64,000 nt of DNA, taken from Sphingopyxis sp. 2PD. Its GTDB lineage: Bacteria > Pseudomonadota > Alphaproteobacteria > Sphingomonadales > Sphingomonadaceae. The stretch covers positions 1 to 64,000 of the forward strand of contig NZ_SCMU01000001.1 in assembly GCF_005503695.1 (NCBI RefSeq), given 5' to 3'. Positions 1 through 9,204 of this stretch are shown piece after piece. Below the pieces are notes generated by a model. It saw only the letters and a program-made list of their open reading frames with translations. It was not told where the DNA came from and made no database searches. The translations under genes and the position numbers were made by a program. Every line of letters starts with the position of its first letter. Positions within the stretch are counted from its first letter, which is position 1.

Positions 1-14
1 GCCCCACCCCATGA
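1..14 (+). CDS. Possible 3' end of mreC (partial)
   Basis: The window opens with a frame ending in a TGA at 12-14 that overlaps the mreD ATG as ATGA. The last readable codons give Pro-Thr-Pro-stop. mreC precedes mreD in most rod-shape operons, so this is probably its C-terminus. Only a few codons are visible, and the assignment rests on gene order alone. Confidence 0.35.
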
Positions 15-535
15 ACAACCGCGCCGCGCCCCGTCTGGGCGAACCGGCTTCGCTGTGGCGCATGCGGATCGTGCCGGTGGCGACCGTGATGATCGCTTCG
101 GCGCTGCCGCTGATGTTGCCGCTCGTCGCCAACTCGCCGGTGCTACCACCGCTTGGGCTGCTGTTTTTCCTCTGCTGGCAATTGCTGCGCACCGAAATGT
201 GGCCGGTGTGGATCGGCCTGCCGCTGGGGCTGTGGGACGATCTGTTCAGCGGCCAGCCGATCGGCACCGCGGTCGGGCTGTGGACGCTCGCCAGCATCGC
301 GATCCATTATTCGTCGCAGCGCATCTATTGGCGCGGTTTTCTGCACGATTGGGCGATTGCAGCCTTGCTGATCGCGATCATCCAGTCGCTGGCGGCGCTG
401 ATCGTTCATCCGAGCGCGGCGACAGGACGCGTGCTGGGGCTGGTCGTGCCGCAGATTGTCATCTCGGCGCTGCTGGTGCCGCTGTTCATGCGGCTGACCG
501 GCAAGTTTGACAATTTCCGCCTGAAACGCCGATAA
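11..535 (+). CDS. mreD: Rod shape-determining protein MreD
   Basis: A 174-residue, very hydrophobic protein with about five predicted membrane segments, the usual size and character of MreD. MreD is an inner-membrane partner of MreB/MreC in the elongasome, which directs lateral cell-wall synthesis. Sequence conservation in MreD is low. The call rests on size, hydrophobicity, the ending in basic residues (RLKRR-like) and the position directly upstream of PBP2 and RodA. The start ATG overlaps the preceding stop; mrdA follows after an 18-base gap, consistent with one operon. Confidence 0.9.
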   Translation: MNNRAAPRLGEPASLWRMRIVPVATVMIASALPLMLPLVANSPVLPPLGLLFFLCWQLLRTEMWPVWIGLPLGLWDDLFSGQPIGTAVGLWTLASIAIHYSSQRIYWRGFLHDWAIAALLIAIIQSLAALIVHPSAATGRVLGLVVPQIVISALLVPLFMRLTGKFDNFRLKRR

Positions 536-553
536 TCGCCTTAGTCAGAAGCA

Positions 554-2461
554 ATGCCGCGCAAGAACCCGCCCATTACCGAAGCCTGGAGGGGTATCAC
601 CTTCACCCGCCGCGCGCTGGTTGTCGGCGGTGCGCAGGCGGCGGTCGGGCTCGCGCTGGCGGCGCGCATGACCTATATCTCGGTCATCGACAATGATCGC
701 TATGTGCTGGAATCGGAAAGCAACCGCGTCAACCTGACGCTCATCCCGCCGCGTCGCGGCTGGATCGTCGATCGCCATGGCAAGGCGCTGGCGAACAATC
801 GCGTCTCGCTGCGTATCGACATCATCCCCGACCGCCTGCACAATCGCGACTTCGTGCTCGGCCAACTGCGAACCTTGTTGCGCCTCGACGGCGACACGAT
901 GGAGCGGATCAATCGCGATCTGAAGGCCGCATCGGGGTTTCAACCGGTCGCTGTGGCCGAAGACATGAGTGAGGCCGAATATGCCTCGATCCTCGTCCGC
1001 CTGCCCGAGCTCCCGGGCATCGCGCCGCAGCGCGGCTTCGCCCGCAATTATCCGACCGGCGCGGCGGTCGGCCATCTGATCGGCTATGTCGGCGCACCGA
1101 ATGCCGAGGAATATCAGAAGGCGAAAGATCCGCTGTACATCACGCCGGGGTACAAGATCGGCAAGGATGGGCTGGAGAAATATTTCCAGCCGATGCTGAA
1201 GGGCAAGCCGGGCGCGCGGCGCGTCGAGGTGACCGCGCGCGGCAAGATCGTCCGCGATCTCGAAACCCAGCCCGATGTCCAGGGCAAGACCGTCCATCTG
1301 ACGATCGACGCCGATCTGCAGGAATATGCGGCGCGGCGCATGGGCCGCGAATCGGGCGCGGTCGTCGTTATCGACTGCCTGACCGGCGACATCCTGTCGT
1401 TCATTTCGATGCCCAGTTTCGATCCGAACAGCTTTTCGGACGGCATCAGCAACAGCGAATATAGCTGGCTGCGCGCCGACGACCACCAGCCGCTGATCAA
1501 CAAGGCGACGCGCGGGCTCTATCCCCCCGGGTCGACGCTGAAGCCGATGGCCGCGATCGCTGCGGTCCAGCACGGCGTCGACCCCGGAGAACGCCACACC
1601 TGCATCGGCGGCTATCGGCTCGGCAGCCGCTTCTTTCGCTGCCTCGGCACACACGGCAGCGTCGACATGGCGACCGCGATCGAAAAAAGCTGCAACAGCT
1701 ATTTCTACTGGCTGGCGCACCGGCTGGGCTATGACGCGATGGCGCCCACCGCCAAGCTGCTTGGGCTGGGCGAGGAATTTCAGCTGGCGGGCAGCAACCA
1801 GCGGTACGGTACCATCCCCGACAGCGCGTGGAAGATGCGCCGGTACGACCAGAAATGGTCGGCGTCGGATTCGCTGAACGCGGTGATCGGCCAGGGGTAT
1901 GTCAGCGTCAATCCGCTGCAACTGGCGGTGATGACGGCGCGGATCGCGTCGGGGCGGCGGCTGTATCCGCGCCTGATCAACCGCGAATTTCGCAACGAGC
2001 CGCTGCCCTTTTCGGCCGAGGCGCTGGCCGTTGCGCGTTCGGGCATGGACCGCGTCGTCAACGGCGCGGGTACCGCGGTGCGCAGCCGCCTGCCGCTCGA
2101 CGGCATCACCATGGGCGGCAAGACCGGCACCGCGCAGGTGCGCGGCCTCGCTTCGGGCTCGCGCGGTCAGAGCGGTGCTTGGAAATATCGCGACCACGGC
2201 CTGTTCGTCTGCTTCGCGCCGGTCGAAAACCCGCGTTATGCCGCATCGGTGGTCATCGAGCATGGCATGGGCGGATCGCGCGCCGCAGCCCCGATCGCCA
2301 AGGACATCTTCACCTTCCTCTACGACCGCGAAAAGGCGATGGAAGCGCTGGAGACGTTCGAGGCTGGCTGGGGCGGCAATATCAAGGAGCGGATGGACCG
2401 CGACTATGCCGCGTGGAAATCCGGTGCGTCGAGCGATCCCAATCCGGAGCTGCCACAATGA
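554..2461 (+). CDS. mrdA: Penicillin-binding protein 2 (elongasome transpeptidase)
   Basis: A 635-residue class B PBP that cross-links peptidoglycan in the periplasm during cell elongation, working with RodA. It has an N-terminal membrane anchor at about residues 20-45, a dimerisation/pedestal domain at about 60-230, and a transpeptidase domain from about 265. Active-site motifs are intact: SxxK as STLK at 327-330, SxN as SCN at 379-381, and a KTGT motif near residue 527. Length is normal for the family. Its stop overlaps the rodA start (ATGA at 2458-2461), indicating translational coupling. Confidence 0.96.
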   Translation: MPRKNPPITEAWRGITFTRRALVVGGAQAAVGLALAARMTYISVIDNDRYVLESESNRVNLTLIPPRRGWIVDRHGKALANNRVSLRIDIIPDRLHNRDFVLGQLRTLLRLDGDTMERINRDLKAASGFQPVAVAEDMSEAEYASILVRLPELPGIAPQRGFARNYPTGAAVGHLIGYVGAPNAEEYQKAKDPLYITPGYKIGKDGLEKYFQPMLKGKPGARRVEVTARGKIVRDLETQPDVQGKTVHLTIDADLQEYAARRMGRESGAVVVIDCLTGDILSFISMPSFDPNSFSDGISNSEYSWLRADDHQPLINKATRGLYPPGSTLKPMAAIAAVQHGVDPGERHTCIGGYRLGSRFFRCLGTHGSVDMATAIEKSCNSYFYWLAHRLGYDAMAPTAKLLGLGEEFQLAGSNQRYGTIPDSAWKMRRYDQKWSASDSLNAVIGQGYVSVNPLQLAVMTARIASGRRLYPRLINREFRNEPLPFSAEALAVARSGMDRVVNGAGTAVRSRLPLDGITMGGKTGTAQVRGLASGSRGQSGAWKYRDHGLFVCFAPVENPRYAASVVIEHGMGGSRAAAPIAKDIFTFLYDREKAMEALETFEAGWGGNIKERMDRDYAAWKSGASSDPNPELPQ

Positions 2462-3564
2462 TCGTCGTGCCGCCCGCCATCCAGCGCATTCCGTGGAAAC
2501 TGATCGCGCTGCTCAGCGCCATCACGGGTTTTGGCATTCTGGTGCTCTATTCGGCCGCGGGCGGCAGCTTCACGCCGTGGGCGATGCAGCAGACCATCCG
2601 CTTTCTGGTGTTCCTGACCGTCGCGATGGTGATCGGGCGCCTGCCGATCCGCATTTTCGAGGATTTTTCGTACATTGCCTATATCGGCGTGCTCGTCCTG
2701 CTGATCGCGGTCGAATTGCTCGGCTTTGTCGGCGGGGGCAGCCAGCGCTGGCTGAACCTCGGCTTCATGAACCTCCAGCCCTCCGAACTGATGAAGGTGA
2801 CGATCGTCGTCGCCCTGGCGCGCTTCTACGCGCAGTTGCCGCCCGGGAACACGCGCAGCTGGACCGCGCTGTGGCCGGCGCTGATCATGATCGGACTGCC
2901 CGCCGCGCTCGTCATGCTGCAACCCGACCTTGGCACGGCCTTGTCGATCTGCATCGGCGGCGTGGTGGTGATGTTCGTCGCGGGCCTGCCCTTCTGGTGG
3001 TTCGGCAGCACCGCGATCGCCGGGGCGGCGGCGCTGCCCGTGCTGTTCTCGTTCCTTCACGATTATCAGCAAAAGCGCGTGCTCATCTTTCTCGACCCTG
3101 AAAGCGATCCGCTCGGCGCCGGCTATCATATTAGCCAGTCGAAGATCGCGATCGGATCGGGCGGGGTCGGCGGCAAGGGCTTTCTCAACGGGTCGCAGAG
3201 CCATCTCGACTATCTGCCCGAAGGCCACACCGACTTCATCTTCGCCACGATGGCCGAAGAATGGGGGCTGATCGGCGGGCTGGGGCTGCTCTTTGCCTTT
3301 TTCCTCCTGCTGCGCTGGGGAACGCGCGTCGCGCTGAAAGCACGCACCCGCTTTGGCCAGCTGACCGCGGCGGGGCTCACCATGACGATCTTTTTCTACA
3401 TCGCGATCAACCTGATGATGGTGATGGGGCTGGCACCGGTGGTCGGCATTCCGTTGCCGCTCTTTTCCTATGGCGGATCGTCGATGCTGACGATCATGAC
3501 GTGCGTCGGGATCATGTTGGCGATCGAAAACGACAGCAAAACGGGCACACGCCGCCTGCATTGA
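2458..3564 (+). CDS. rodA: Peptidoglycan glycosyltransferase RodA
   Basis: A 368-residue SEDS-family polytopic membrane protein that polymerises lipid II into glycan strands with PBP2. It shows about ten hydrophobic segments. It also has the SEDS signatures: QPSELMK near residue 105, the QPDLGT motif, a G-rich loop followed by LPEGHTDFIFA, and the C-terminal FSYGGSS. The ATG at 2458 overlaps the PBP2 stop and gives the expected RodA length; the same frame stays open further upstream only as an overlap with mrdA. rodA is the last gene of the operon. No clear hairpin terminator is seen before the tRNA. Confidence 0.95.
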   Translation: MIVVPPAIQRIPWKLIALLSAITGFGILVLYSAAGGSFTPWAMQQTIRFLVFLTVAMVIGRLPIRIFEDFSYIAYIGVLVLLIAVELLGFVGGGSQRWLNLGFMNLQPSELMKVTIVVALARFYAQLPPGNTRSWTALWPALIMIGLPAALVMLQPDLGTALSICIGGVVVMFVAGLPFWWFGSTAIAGAAALPVLFSFLHDYQQKRVLIFLDPESDPLGAGYHISQSKIAIGSGGVGGKGFLNGSQSHLDYLPEGHTDFIFATMAEEWGLIGGLGLLFAFFLLLRWGTRVALKARTRFGQLTAAGLTMTIFFYIAINLMMVMGLAPVVGIPLPLFSYGGSSMLTIMTCVGIMLAIENDSKTGTRRLH

Positions 3565-3676
3565 GAAAAATCTTTGGCAGAGGCATTGCGTTCCCCCGAT
3601 TGGCATGATAGCGGGCCGCTCGCTTCGCAGCAAAGAGCATAGCTCGCCGCCGCCAAGCGCGCCGAAATCCGGCAGT

Positions 3677-3760
<84 letters not shown>

Positions 3761-3966
3761 GATCAATTGAAATAGCTTACGCCACCTTGCCTGCGATCAG
3801 CAAAGCTTTCTTCTAAGGTGAGTATCGAATAGACACCGAAGCGTGTGAGTGCGCGTTGGAATCGTCCGGCCCATCTTCGTTGCCAACTTTATCGAGTTCG
3901 GCGGTGGAGGCTGCTTCATCACCGGTGAGTTCCTCACCCGAAAATTGCCCCTGCGGTACGCTATGC

Positions 3967-4005
3967 GGGAGTTCTCGCAGGGAGTTCCCGCACGCGACGC
4001 GTGCG
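3967..4005. repeat. Tandem 13-mer plus 17-bp palindrome in the gap 3753-4076
   Basis: The 324-base gap between tRNA-Lys and the convergent GGDEF-EAL gene holds no supported gene. It contains a 13-base tandem duplication (GGGAGTTCTCGCA at 3967-3979, GGGAGTTCCCGCA at 3980-3992). This runs directly into a perfect palindrome CGCACGCG-A-CGCGTGCG at 3989-4005. There is no T-tract, so it is not a standard terminator. It could be a scar or recombination-related structure next to the tRNA; the function is unknown. Confidence 0.5.
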
Positions 4006-4076
4006 CTACGGGTGGCCGTGTTCTGAATGATGTCGGCCAAGTAGGATGAAACGCTAGGATCAGGCAATTGCCATGC

Positions 4077-6392
4077 TCACGCCCGCAGCCGTTCCGCGTT
4101 CGTGGAAAATTCCATCTCATTGATAAAGCCCCGAACCAAGCGCGAGTCGATCGGCTTGCTGAGCAGATAACCTTGAATCTGACGGCAGCCTTCTTGGCGA
4201 AGGATTTCGGCCTGTGCCTCATCCTCGACGCCTTCGGCCAAGGTCTCCATGCCGAGCGCATCCGCCAAGGTCGTTATCGCGCGGATCACCGCGTTGGCGT
4301 TGCCGCCAGCCGTTAGGTCGCGAACGAAGCTCTGGTCGATTTTCAGCTTGTCGAACGGGAACGACCGCAGATAGCTGAGCGAGGAATAGCCGGTCCCGAA
4401 ATCGTCGAGCGCAATCCGCACACCGAGCTTGCGCAGGCCGTGGAGCGCATCGAGCGTGCGTTCCACGTTGGAAATGAAAATACTCTCTGTGATCTCGAGT
4501 TCGAGTCGGGTCGCGGGAAGTCCCGAAATTGCGAGCGCCGACAAGACGACCGTCGCCAGATTTGGACTGAGGAACTGCTTGGGCGAGATATTGACCGCCA
4601 CCGCGAGATCGCCCGGCCAGGACGCTGCCTGACGGCAAGCTTCGCGAACGACCCACTCACCGATCTGAACGATGAGACCCGTTTCTTCCGCAAGCGGAAT
4701 GAACTCGGCGGGACTGATCATCCCGCGCTCGGGGTGCGGCCAGCGAATGAGCGCCTCGAACGCCTTGAGCCGCTCCTCCTGGAGGCTGTAGAGTGGCTGG
4801 AAGTGGAGTTCGAAACCGCCGTCGCGGATGGCTAGGCGGAGGTCGAGCTCCATCTGTCGCCGATAACGCGCCTGCTCGTCGAGGGAGCGTTCGAAGAATT
4901 GATATGTCGACTTGCCGTCACGCTTGGCGCGGTAAAGCGCAAGGTCGGCATTCTTCATCAAGGTGATCCCATCGACCCCATCGGCAGGCGCAACCGCGAT
5001 ACCGAGGCTCGCCGAGGCATCCGCCTGCTGACCGTCGATCACGATCGAGCGATCAAAGCAATCCTGGAGCCGATCGGCCAGAGCCGCGAGATTCTCGGTC
5101 GCTGGCAGGTCACTGAGCAGAATCGCGAACTCGTCGCCTCCCAGTCGCGCGACAATGGCATCGCCAAGCACATCCTGAAGATGCGCGGCCACGTTGCGAA
5201 GCAGCGTATCTCCGGCGGGGTGTCCGAGCGTATCGTTGACGACCTTGAAATCGTCAAGATCGACGTAGACGACCATCAATTGCATATCGTCGCGGCGGCG
5301 CAGCAAGGCATGATCCAGCTGTTCGACAAACAATTTGCGATTGGGCAGATTGGTTAGTCCATCGTGGAGCGCAACGTGCGTGATCTGCCGTTCGCGCTCC
5401 GCAATCGCGTCAACCATGGTATTGAAGCTCGCACCGAGTCTTCCGATCTCGTCCTCCGACGTAATTTCGACCTTCGCGTCCTTGCCTTCTCCAAGCCGCC
5501 GCGTCGCGTTGTCAAGGGCGCGCAGTGGGCTGGTGATGGTCCGGGCAACACGCCAGCTCAGTACGACGACCAGCGACAGGCCGGCGGCCGCGAGCGCCGC
5601 AAGCAGCCATTGAAGGCCGGAATATTCGGCCAGCGCCTCGCTGAGTGAGTGGTTGAGAAGAAGACGCGGCCGGAGACCCTGCTGCAAGGCGGGGAGCGCC
5701 GTTACATGATGCAAGATTCGATCGCCATCGTCGGTTTCGACAACACTCCCTAGAGTTGCGTTGCTAAGCGCGGCTGGGAGACGCGACGCCGGCAGCACGC
5801 GCGCATCGATATCGACCGCGGCGAGACGGCTCAGCCGCTTCATCTCGGCGGCATCGAGCGGCTGGGCCATGACGAGCCAGCCGATTGTATCCGGCGTTTC
5901 CACAGGCGAAGCGGCGGCCAGGGCAAGTTTTTCGCCAAGCCGAATTACCCCGCGCTCCTGCCCCGCATCGAGCGCGTTCCACAAATCTTCGACGGCAGGC
6001 AATGCCGCATCCGACGAACCGACGATGCTGCCGTCGAGGCCAACGACGAAGGCCGCGGCGCTGCGCGAGCGCTGCCGCAGGCTGAGCAGTGCGCTTTCGA
6101 TGGTCGCGTCGTCATGCGTTGCCACAGCCTCTCGAAACCCGAAGTCGCGCGACAGGATATCGGTCGACCCCCGCATTTGTTGGGCCCGCAAGGCAATGAT
6201 CTCGTCAAAGACCCGGGCGTTCGCGGCCAGATCACGCGATGCGCTATTCTCGCCGAAACGCGCAACCCCATTGCCTGCCAGAAGCACGACCGCCGCGAGC
6301 ACGAGCGCAAACAGCGTCGCATAGGCGACCGCGATACGAAGCTTCAGTGATCGAAAACGAAAGCGCGCCGGAATGGAAAGCGATAACGTCAT
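4077..6392 (-). CDS. Membrane GGDEF-EAL c-di-GMP enzyme with extracytoplasmic sensor and HAMP
   Basis: A 771-residue protein. The first membrane segment is at about 18-42, followed by a periplasmic cache-like sensor (about 45-255), a second segment (about 260-280) and HAMP (about 281-335). GGDEF spans about 342-500 with an intact GGDEF at 418-422, and EAL about 515-760 with EAL at 546-548, NISPKQF, ELEITES, DDFGTGYS and AEGVE motifs. The catalytic signatures of both domains look intact, so it may make and degrade c-di-GMP. The RxxD inhibitory site upstream of GGDEF is not evident. The ATG at 6392 was chosen because it overlaps the stop of the upstream cupredoxin-like gene (ATGA) and directly precedes the first membrane segment. 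The pairing suggests the periplasmic partner tunes the sensor. Confidence 0.93.
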   Translation of the reverse strand: MTLSLSIPARFRFRSLKLRIAVAYATLFALVLAAVVLLAGNGVARFGENSASRDLAANARVFDEIIALRAQQMRGSTDILSRDFGFREAVATHDDATIESALLSLRQRSRSAAAFVVGLDGSIVGSSDAALPAVEDLWNALDAGQERGVIRLGEKLALAAASPVETPDTIGWLVMAQPLDAAEMKRLSRLAAVDIDARVLPASRLPAALSNATLGSVVETDDGDRILHHVTALPALQQGLRPRLLLNHSLSEALAEYSGLQWLLAALAAAGLSLVVVLSWRVARTITSPLRALDNATRRLGEGKDAKVEITSEDEIGRLGASFNTMVDAIAERERQITHVALHDGLTNLPNRKLFVEQLDHALLRRRDDMQLMVVYVDLDDFKVVNDTLGHPAGDTLLRNVAAHLQDVLGDAIVARLGGDEFAILLSDLPATENLAALADRLQDCFDRSIVIDGQQADASASLGIAVAPADGVDGITLMKNADLALYRAKRDGKSTYQFFERSLDEQARYRRQMELDLRLAIRDGGFELHFQPLYSLQEERLKAFEALIRWPHPERGMISPAEFIPLAEETGLIVQIGEWVVREACRQAASWPGDLAVAVNISPKQFLSPNLATVVLSALAISGLPATRLELEITESIFISNVERTLDALHGLRKLGVRIALDDFGTGYSSLSYLRSFPFDKLKIDQSFVRDLTAGGNANAVIRAITTLADALGMETLAEGVEDEAQAEILRQEGCRQIQGYLLSKPIDSRLVRGFINEMEFSTNAERLRA

Positions 6393-7006
6393 CGCAGCCT
6401 TAACGCGATCTTCTGGCTGGCCGCTCCGGCGCCGACAACGACGGCGCGCTTGACCTCTCCCCCGGGTGTCCGGGCACGTGGGTGCCAAATGGTCAGCTGA
6501 TAGGTGCCCGCCGCCATGCCCGACAAGCGGACAAGACCGTTCTGGTCGGTTTTTGCGGCATAAGGCGTGTCGACCACGCGTATATATCCTCGCATCTGAT
6601 CGTGGATATTGCATCCGAGCGCGACGGTGCCGACGACCGGGAACGCCTGCGACCGCGACTGATCGCGCCCATAGAGGTCGATCTCGAACCGCGCCGCTTT
6701 GGAAAAGCTGAAGACGCTGTGCCGGACGGTATCAAGGTTGGGAAAAGCGACACTGCCGCCCTTGGCGACAATGAGTGTACCGGGGGTGAAGGTGACGTTC
6801 TTCTGCGCCATGGCGGCACGCCCTGGAAAGCGGATCGCTCCGCCGCGCCAGCCGCCGCCGGGATCGAGTTCGACGACCGCGTCACGCACCGGGACACCAC
6901 GCTCGTCAACGACCTGGACCTGCATCGACGCAGGCGTCGCAGCCCATGCAGCGGCAATCCCTATGCCCGGGCCGAGCAACGCAGCAAGGATGATTGGTCC
7001 CTTCAT
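6389..7006 (-). CDS. Periplasmic cupredoxin-like 'methylamine utilization' family protein
   Basis: A 205-residue exported protein with a signal peptide at about 1-23 (ends AWAA). A plastocyanin-like fold is suggested by a type-1 copper ligand set: H96 in the VRHSVFS context, then C132, H135 and M138 in GCNIHDQM. The C-terminus resembles a carboxypeptidase-regulatory-like beta domain (about 150-205). Such proteins are often annotated as methylamine utilization proteins by distant similarity; no mau genes are present here, so that substrate is not supported. It is the first gene of a two-gene operon with the GGDEF-EAL protein. A copper- or redox-sensing input to the cyclase is an inference. Confidence 0.8.
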   Translation of the reverse strand: MKGPIILAALLGPGIGIAAAWAATPASMQVQVVDERGVPVRDAVVELDPGGGWRGGAIRFPGRAAMAQKNVTFTPGTLIVAKGGSVAFPNLDTVRHSVFSFSKAARFEIDLYGRDQSRSQAFPVVGTVALGCNIHDQMRGYIRVVDTPYAAKTDQNGLVRLSGMAAGTYQLTIWHPRARTPGGEVKRAVVVGAGAASQKIALRLR

Positions 7007-7099
7007 TTGCGCCGAACTAGGGCTAGTTGTTTAATTTTGCGTCAAAATTTGGAGCGCATGGTTAACACAATCTTAGCCGATTGATGTGATGTCTCCATT

Positions 7100-7990
7100 A
7101 TGGACCAACCTCTTCCCTTACGCGGCCTGCTGGCCGGACTTGCTTTTTCGTGCGTCCTGGCTTCGCCAGCCGCGGCGCAGGAAAGCGCGCTGCTCGACGG
7201 TGGAAAATTGTTGCTGACGAACGGTGTCGCGACGATCGAGGGCACCAGCGGCGGCGGCCTTGCGACATGGGCGACGATCAGCGGTCGCGAAACCGATGTC
7301 GGCGTCGGCTTGTCGGCGCACGGCACGATCATCGAACTCCCCGACTATGGGTGGACGAGTTATGGGCTGTCGGTCGGGCTCTTTGACCGCGTCGAACTTA
7401 GCTATGCACGCCAGAACTTCGATACGCGCGATGTAGGAACCGCGCTCGGGCTCGGCGAGGGCTATATGCTCAACCAGGATGTGTTCGCCGCAACGCTCCG
7501 GATCGCGGGCGATGTCGTCTACGGCAATCCGCTTGTTCCGCAGATCGCAGCGGGCGTCCAGCACAAGCGAAGCAGCGATACGCCCGTCGCTCTCGCGGTG
7601 GGTGCTGCCAACGGCCAAGGCACCGACTTCACGCTATCGGCAACAAAATTGTTCCTCTCGCACAGCGTCCTCGTCAATACGACGGCGCGGCTGACCAAGG
7701 CCAACCAAGGCGGGCTCCTCGGCTTCGGCAGCGCAGGGGAGAATAGTTACTCGCTCCAGTTCGAGGGATCGGTTGCTTATCAGCTGTCGCGCCGCGCGGT
7801 CATCGGCGCCGAATATCGCACCAAGCCAGACAATCTCGCCATCGCGCGCGAGGGTGATTGGTGGGATCTGTTCGCCGCCTATGCGGTGACCAAGAACCTG
7901 ACCGTCACCGCCGCCTATGTCGACCTGGGTTCGATCGCGACGTTCGACAACCAGCGTGGCGGATTTCTGTCCGCCCAGCTCGCCTTTTGA
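7100..7990 (+). CDS. DUF3034 family outer-membrane-like protein
   Basis: A 296-residue protein with a signal peptide (about 1-26, cleavage after ASPAAA). The mature part is made of alternating amphipathic beta-strands rich in Gly, Tyr and Trp, and the last residue is Phe (AQLAF), typical of small outer-membrane beta-barrels. The sequence matches my recollection of the DUF3034 family (for example the DGGKLLLTNGVATIEG start of the mature part). The function is unknown. It is divergent from the cupredoxin-like/GGDEF-EAL operon (93-base intergenic) and followed 10 bases later by a truncated haemoglobin. Confidence 0.75.
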   Translation: MDQPLPLRGLLAGLAFSCVLASPAAAQESALLDGGKLLLTNGVATIEGTSGGGLATWATISGRETDVGVGLSAHGTIIELPDYGWTSYGLSVGLFDRVELSYARQNFDTRDVGTALGLGEGYMLNQDVFAATLRIAGDVVYGNPLVPQIAAGVQHKRSSDTPVALAVGAANGQGTDFTLSATKLFLSHSVLVNTTARLTKANQGGLLGFGSAGENSYSLQFEGSVAYQLSRRAVIGAEYRTKPDNLAIAREGDWWDLFAAYAVTKNLTVTAAYVDLGSIATFDNQRGGFLSAQLAF

Positions 7991-8000
7991 GGACCGCCCA

Positions 8001-8525
8001 ATGCTTATCCTTGCCGCCGCACTACTGACGCAATCCGTCGCCGAGCCGCCGGTGGACTGGGACAAGGAATTCGGCGTCGAAGAAAAAATGCGCGATCCTG
8101 TTACCGGCGAGTTTCCGGTTGATCCCTATGTCCAGGGCGACGGCAATGCGGGAGCAAAGCCGTTCGACGGCGTGGCGATGGCCGACGCCTTCGGCGGTCA
8201 GGCAGGCATCCGCCGGATCGCCAACCGGACGGTCGAACTGTCGGAAGCCGACCCGCGCATCGCCGCGATCTTCGCGTCACACGACATGGTTCGACTGAAA
8301 CGGACCTTGTTCGAGCAGTTCTGCTATATTCTCAATGCGGGCTGCATTTATACGGGGCGCGACATGACCGCTTCGCACAAGGATCTCGGCGTGCGGACGC
8401 GAGATATGAATGCCCTCGTCGAAAATTTGCAGCGTGCGATGCGAGAGGAGAATGTCTCCTTTGCTGCGCAGAACCGATTTCTCGCAAAGCTCGCGCCCAT
8501 GTCGGGGGCAGTAATCACGAGGTAG
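8001..8525 (+). CDS. Exported group I truncated haemoglobin-like protein
   Basis: A 174-residue protein. After a short hydrophobic N-terminus (about 1-15, probable signal peptide) and a linker, residues about 60-172 resemble a group I 2/2 haemoglobin. They include FGGQAGIRRIANRTVEL, DPRIAAIF, the B/C/E region FEQFCYILNAGC and a candidate proximal histidine H126 in SHKDLGV. Such globins bind O2 or NO. Export to the periplasm is unusual for the family and rests on the N-terminal sequence. The ATG at 8001 has a GAGGA ribosome site just after the DUF3034 stop; earlier in-frame starts lie inside that gene. Confidence 0.82.
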   Translation: MLILAAALLTQSVAEPPVDWDKEFGVEEKMRDPVTGEFPVDPYVQGDGNAGAKPFDGVAMADAFGGQAGIRRIANRTVELSEADPRIAAIFASHDMVRLKRTLFEQFCYILNAGCIYTGRDMTASHKDLGVRTRDMNALVENLQRAMREENVSFAAQNRFLAKLAPMSGAVITR

Positions 8526-8581
8526 AGCGGGCTTATATGCCCCATTGCTAACCAAAGTTGGTCGTTCGGCGACTGTCCCGC

Positions 8582-9076
8582 TTAAGACAAGTTTGGCGAG
8601 ATCCTGACCGACGTAGCGCGTTCGCGCCACGGCTGGGCGATTGCGAAGCGAACGGATGATCCGAGTGCACTACTCAGGCGAGCAATGCGTTCGAGAATAT
8701 TTCCGACCGAGGGGCCTGTTGCGAGCGGCGAGCTGCCTTTGACGCGCCACACGCCATGTCCAATTCCGTCAGCGTCGAAGTGAACAGGGATCCAGTTCGT
8801 GCTCGCAACGCCGCCATCGACGATGTCGAGTTCGGCAATCATCGGCTGCCATGCTTCCGGGCCATATCGCGCCTGCGACCGCGGCGACCAGTGCTACGTT
8901 TTCTCGTCCCCGAGGCACCTCGGCGCGCTTGCTGCGGCGAGGTCGCGTCCGGCTTTCGCGAAGGCACGCTGGCGCTTACGAAGCGCATCGATCGTCGAAA
9001 ATATGCCGAAATCTAAGATGTTGCTCCTGGTCAAAGGCGAGGTGTTGATCGGTGGCATGGCCACAAGCATCAGCAC
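8582..9076 (-). pseudogene. Possible gene relic on the minus strand in the gap 8526-9204
   Basis: This 679-base stretch has no convincing intact gene. Two minus-strand open segments (8894-9076 and 8582-8842) lie in the same reading frame separated by an in-frame TAG. Both have protein-like composition, for example VASTNWIPVHFDADGIGHG in the second. They may be pieces of one decayed gene, but I recognise no family and the opposite strand is also partly open. Treat this as a low-confidence relic. Confidence 0.2.
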
Positions 9077-9204
9077 GTCAATGAAACTGCTCGCAGTAAG
9101 AATGTTGCGGACATGGGCATGCGTCTGATGGGCGTACTCTTATTTATGCCGATCAATTCGATGGCGGCGCCGGTCGCACTTGCCGTCGCCGGGCCGTCGA
9201 TCGC

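Noticed and set aside
3813..4067. Minus-strand frame of about 84 codons directly after the GGDEF-EAL gene
   Set aside because: Starts with TTG without a ribosome site, spans the tandem repeat and palindrome, and matches no family I know.
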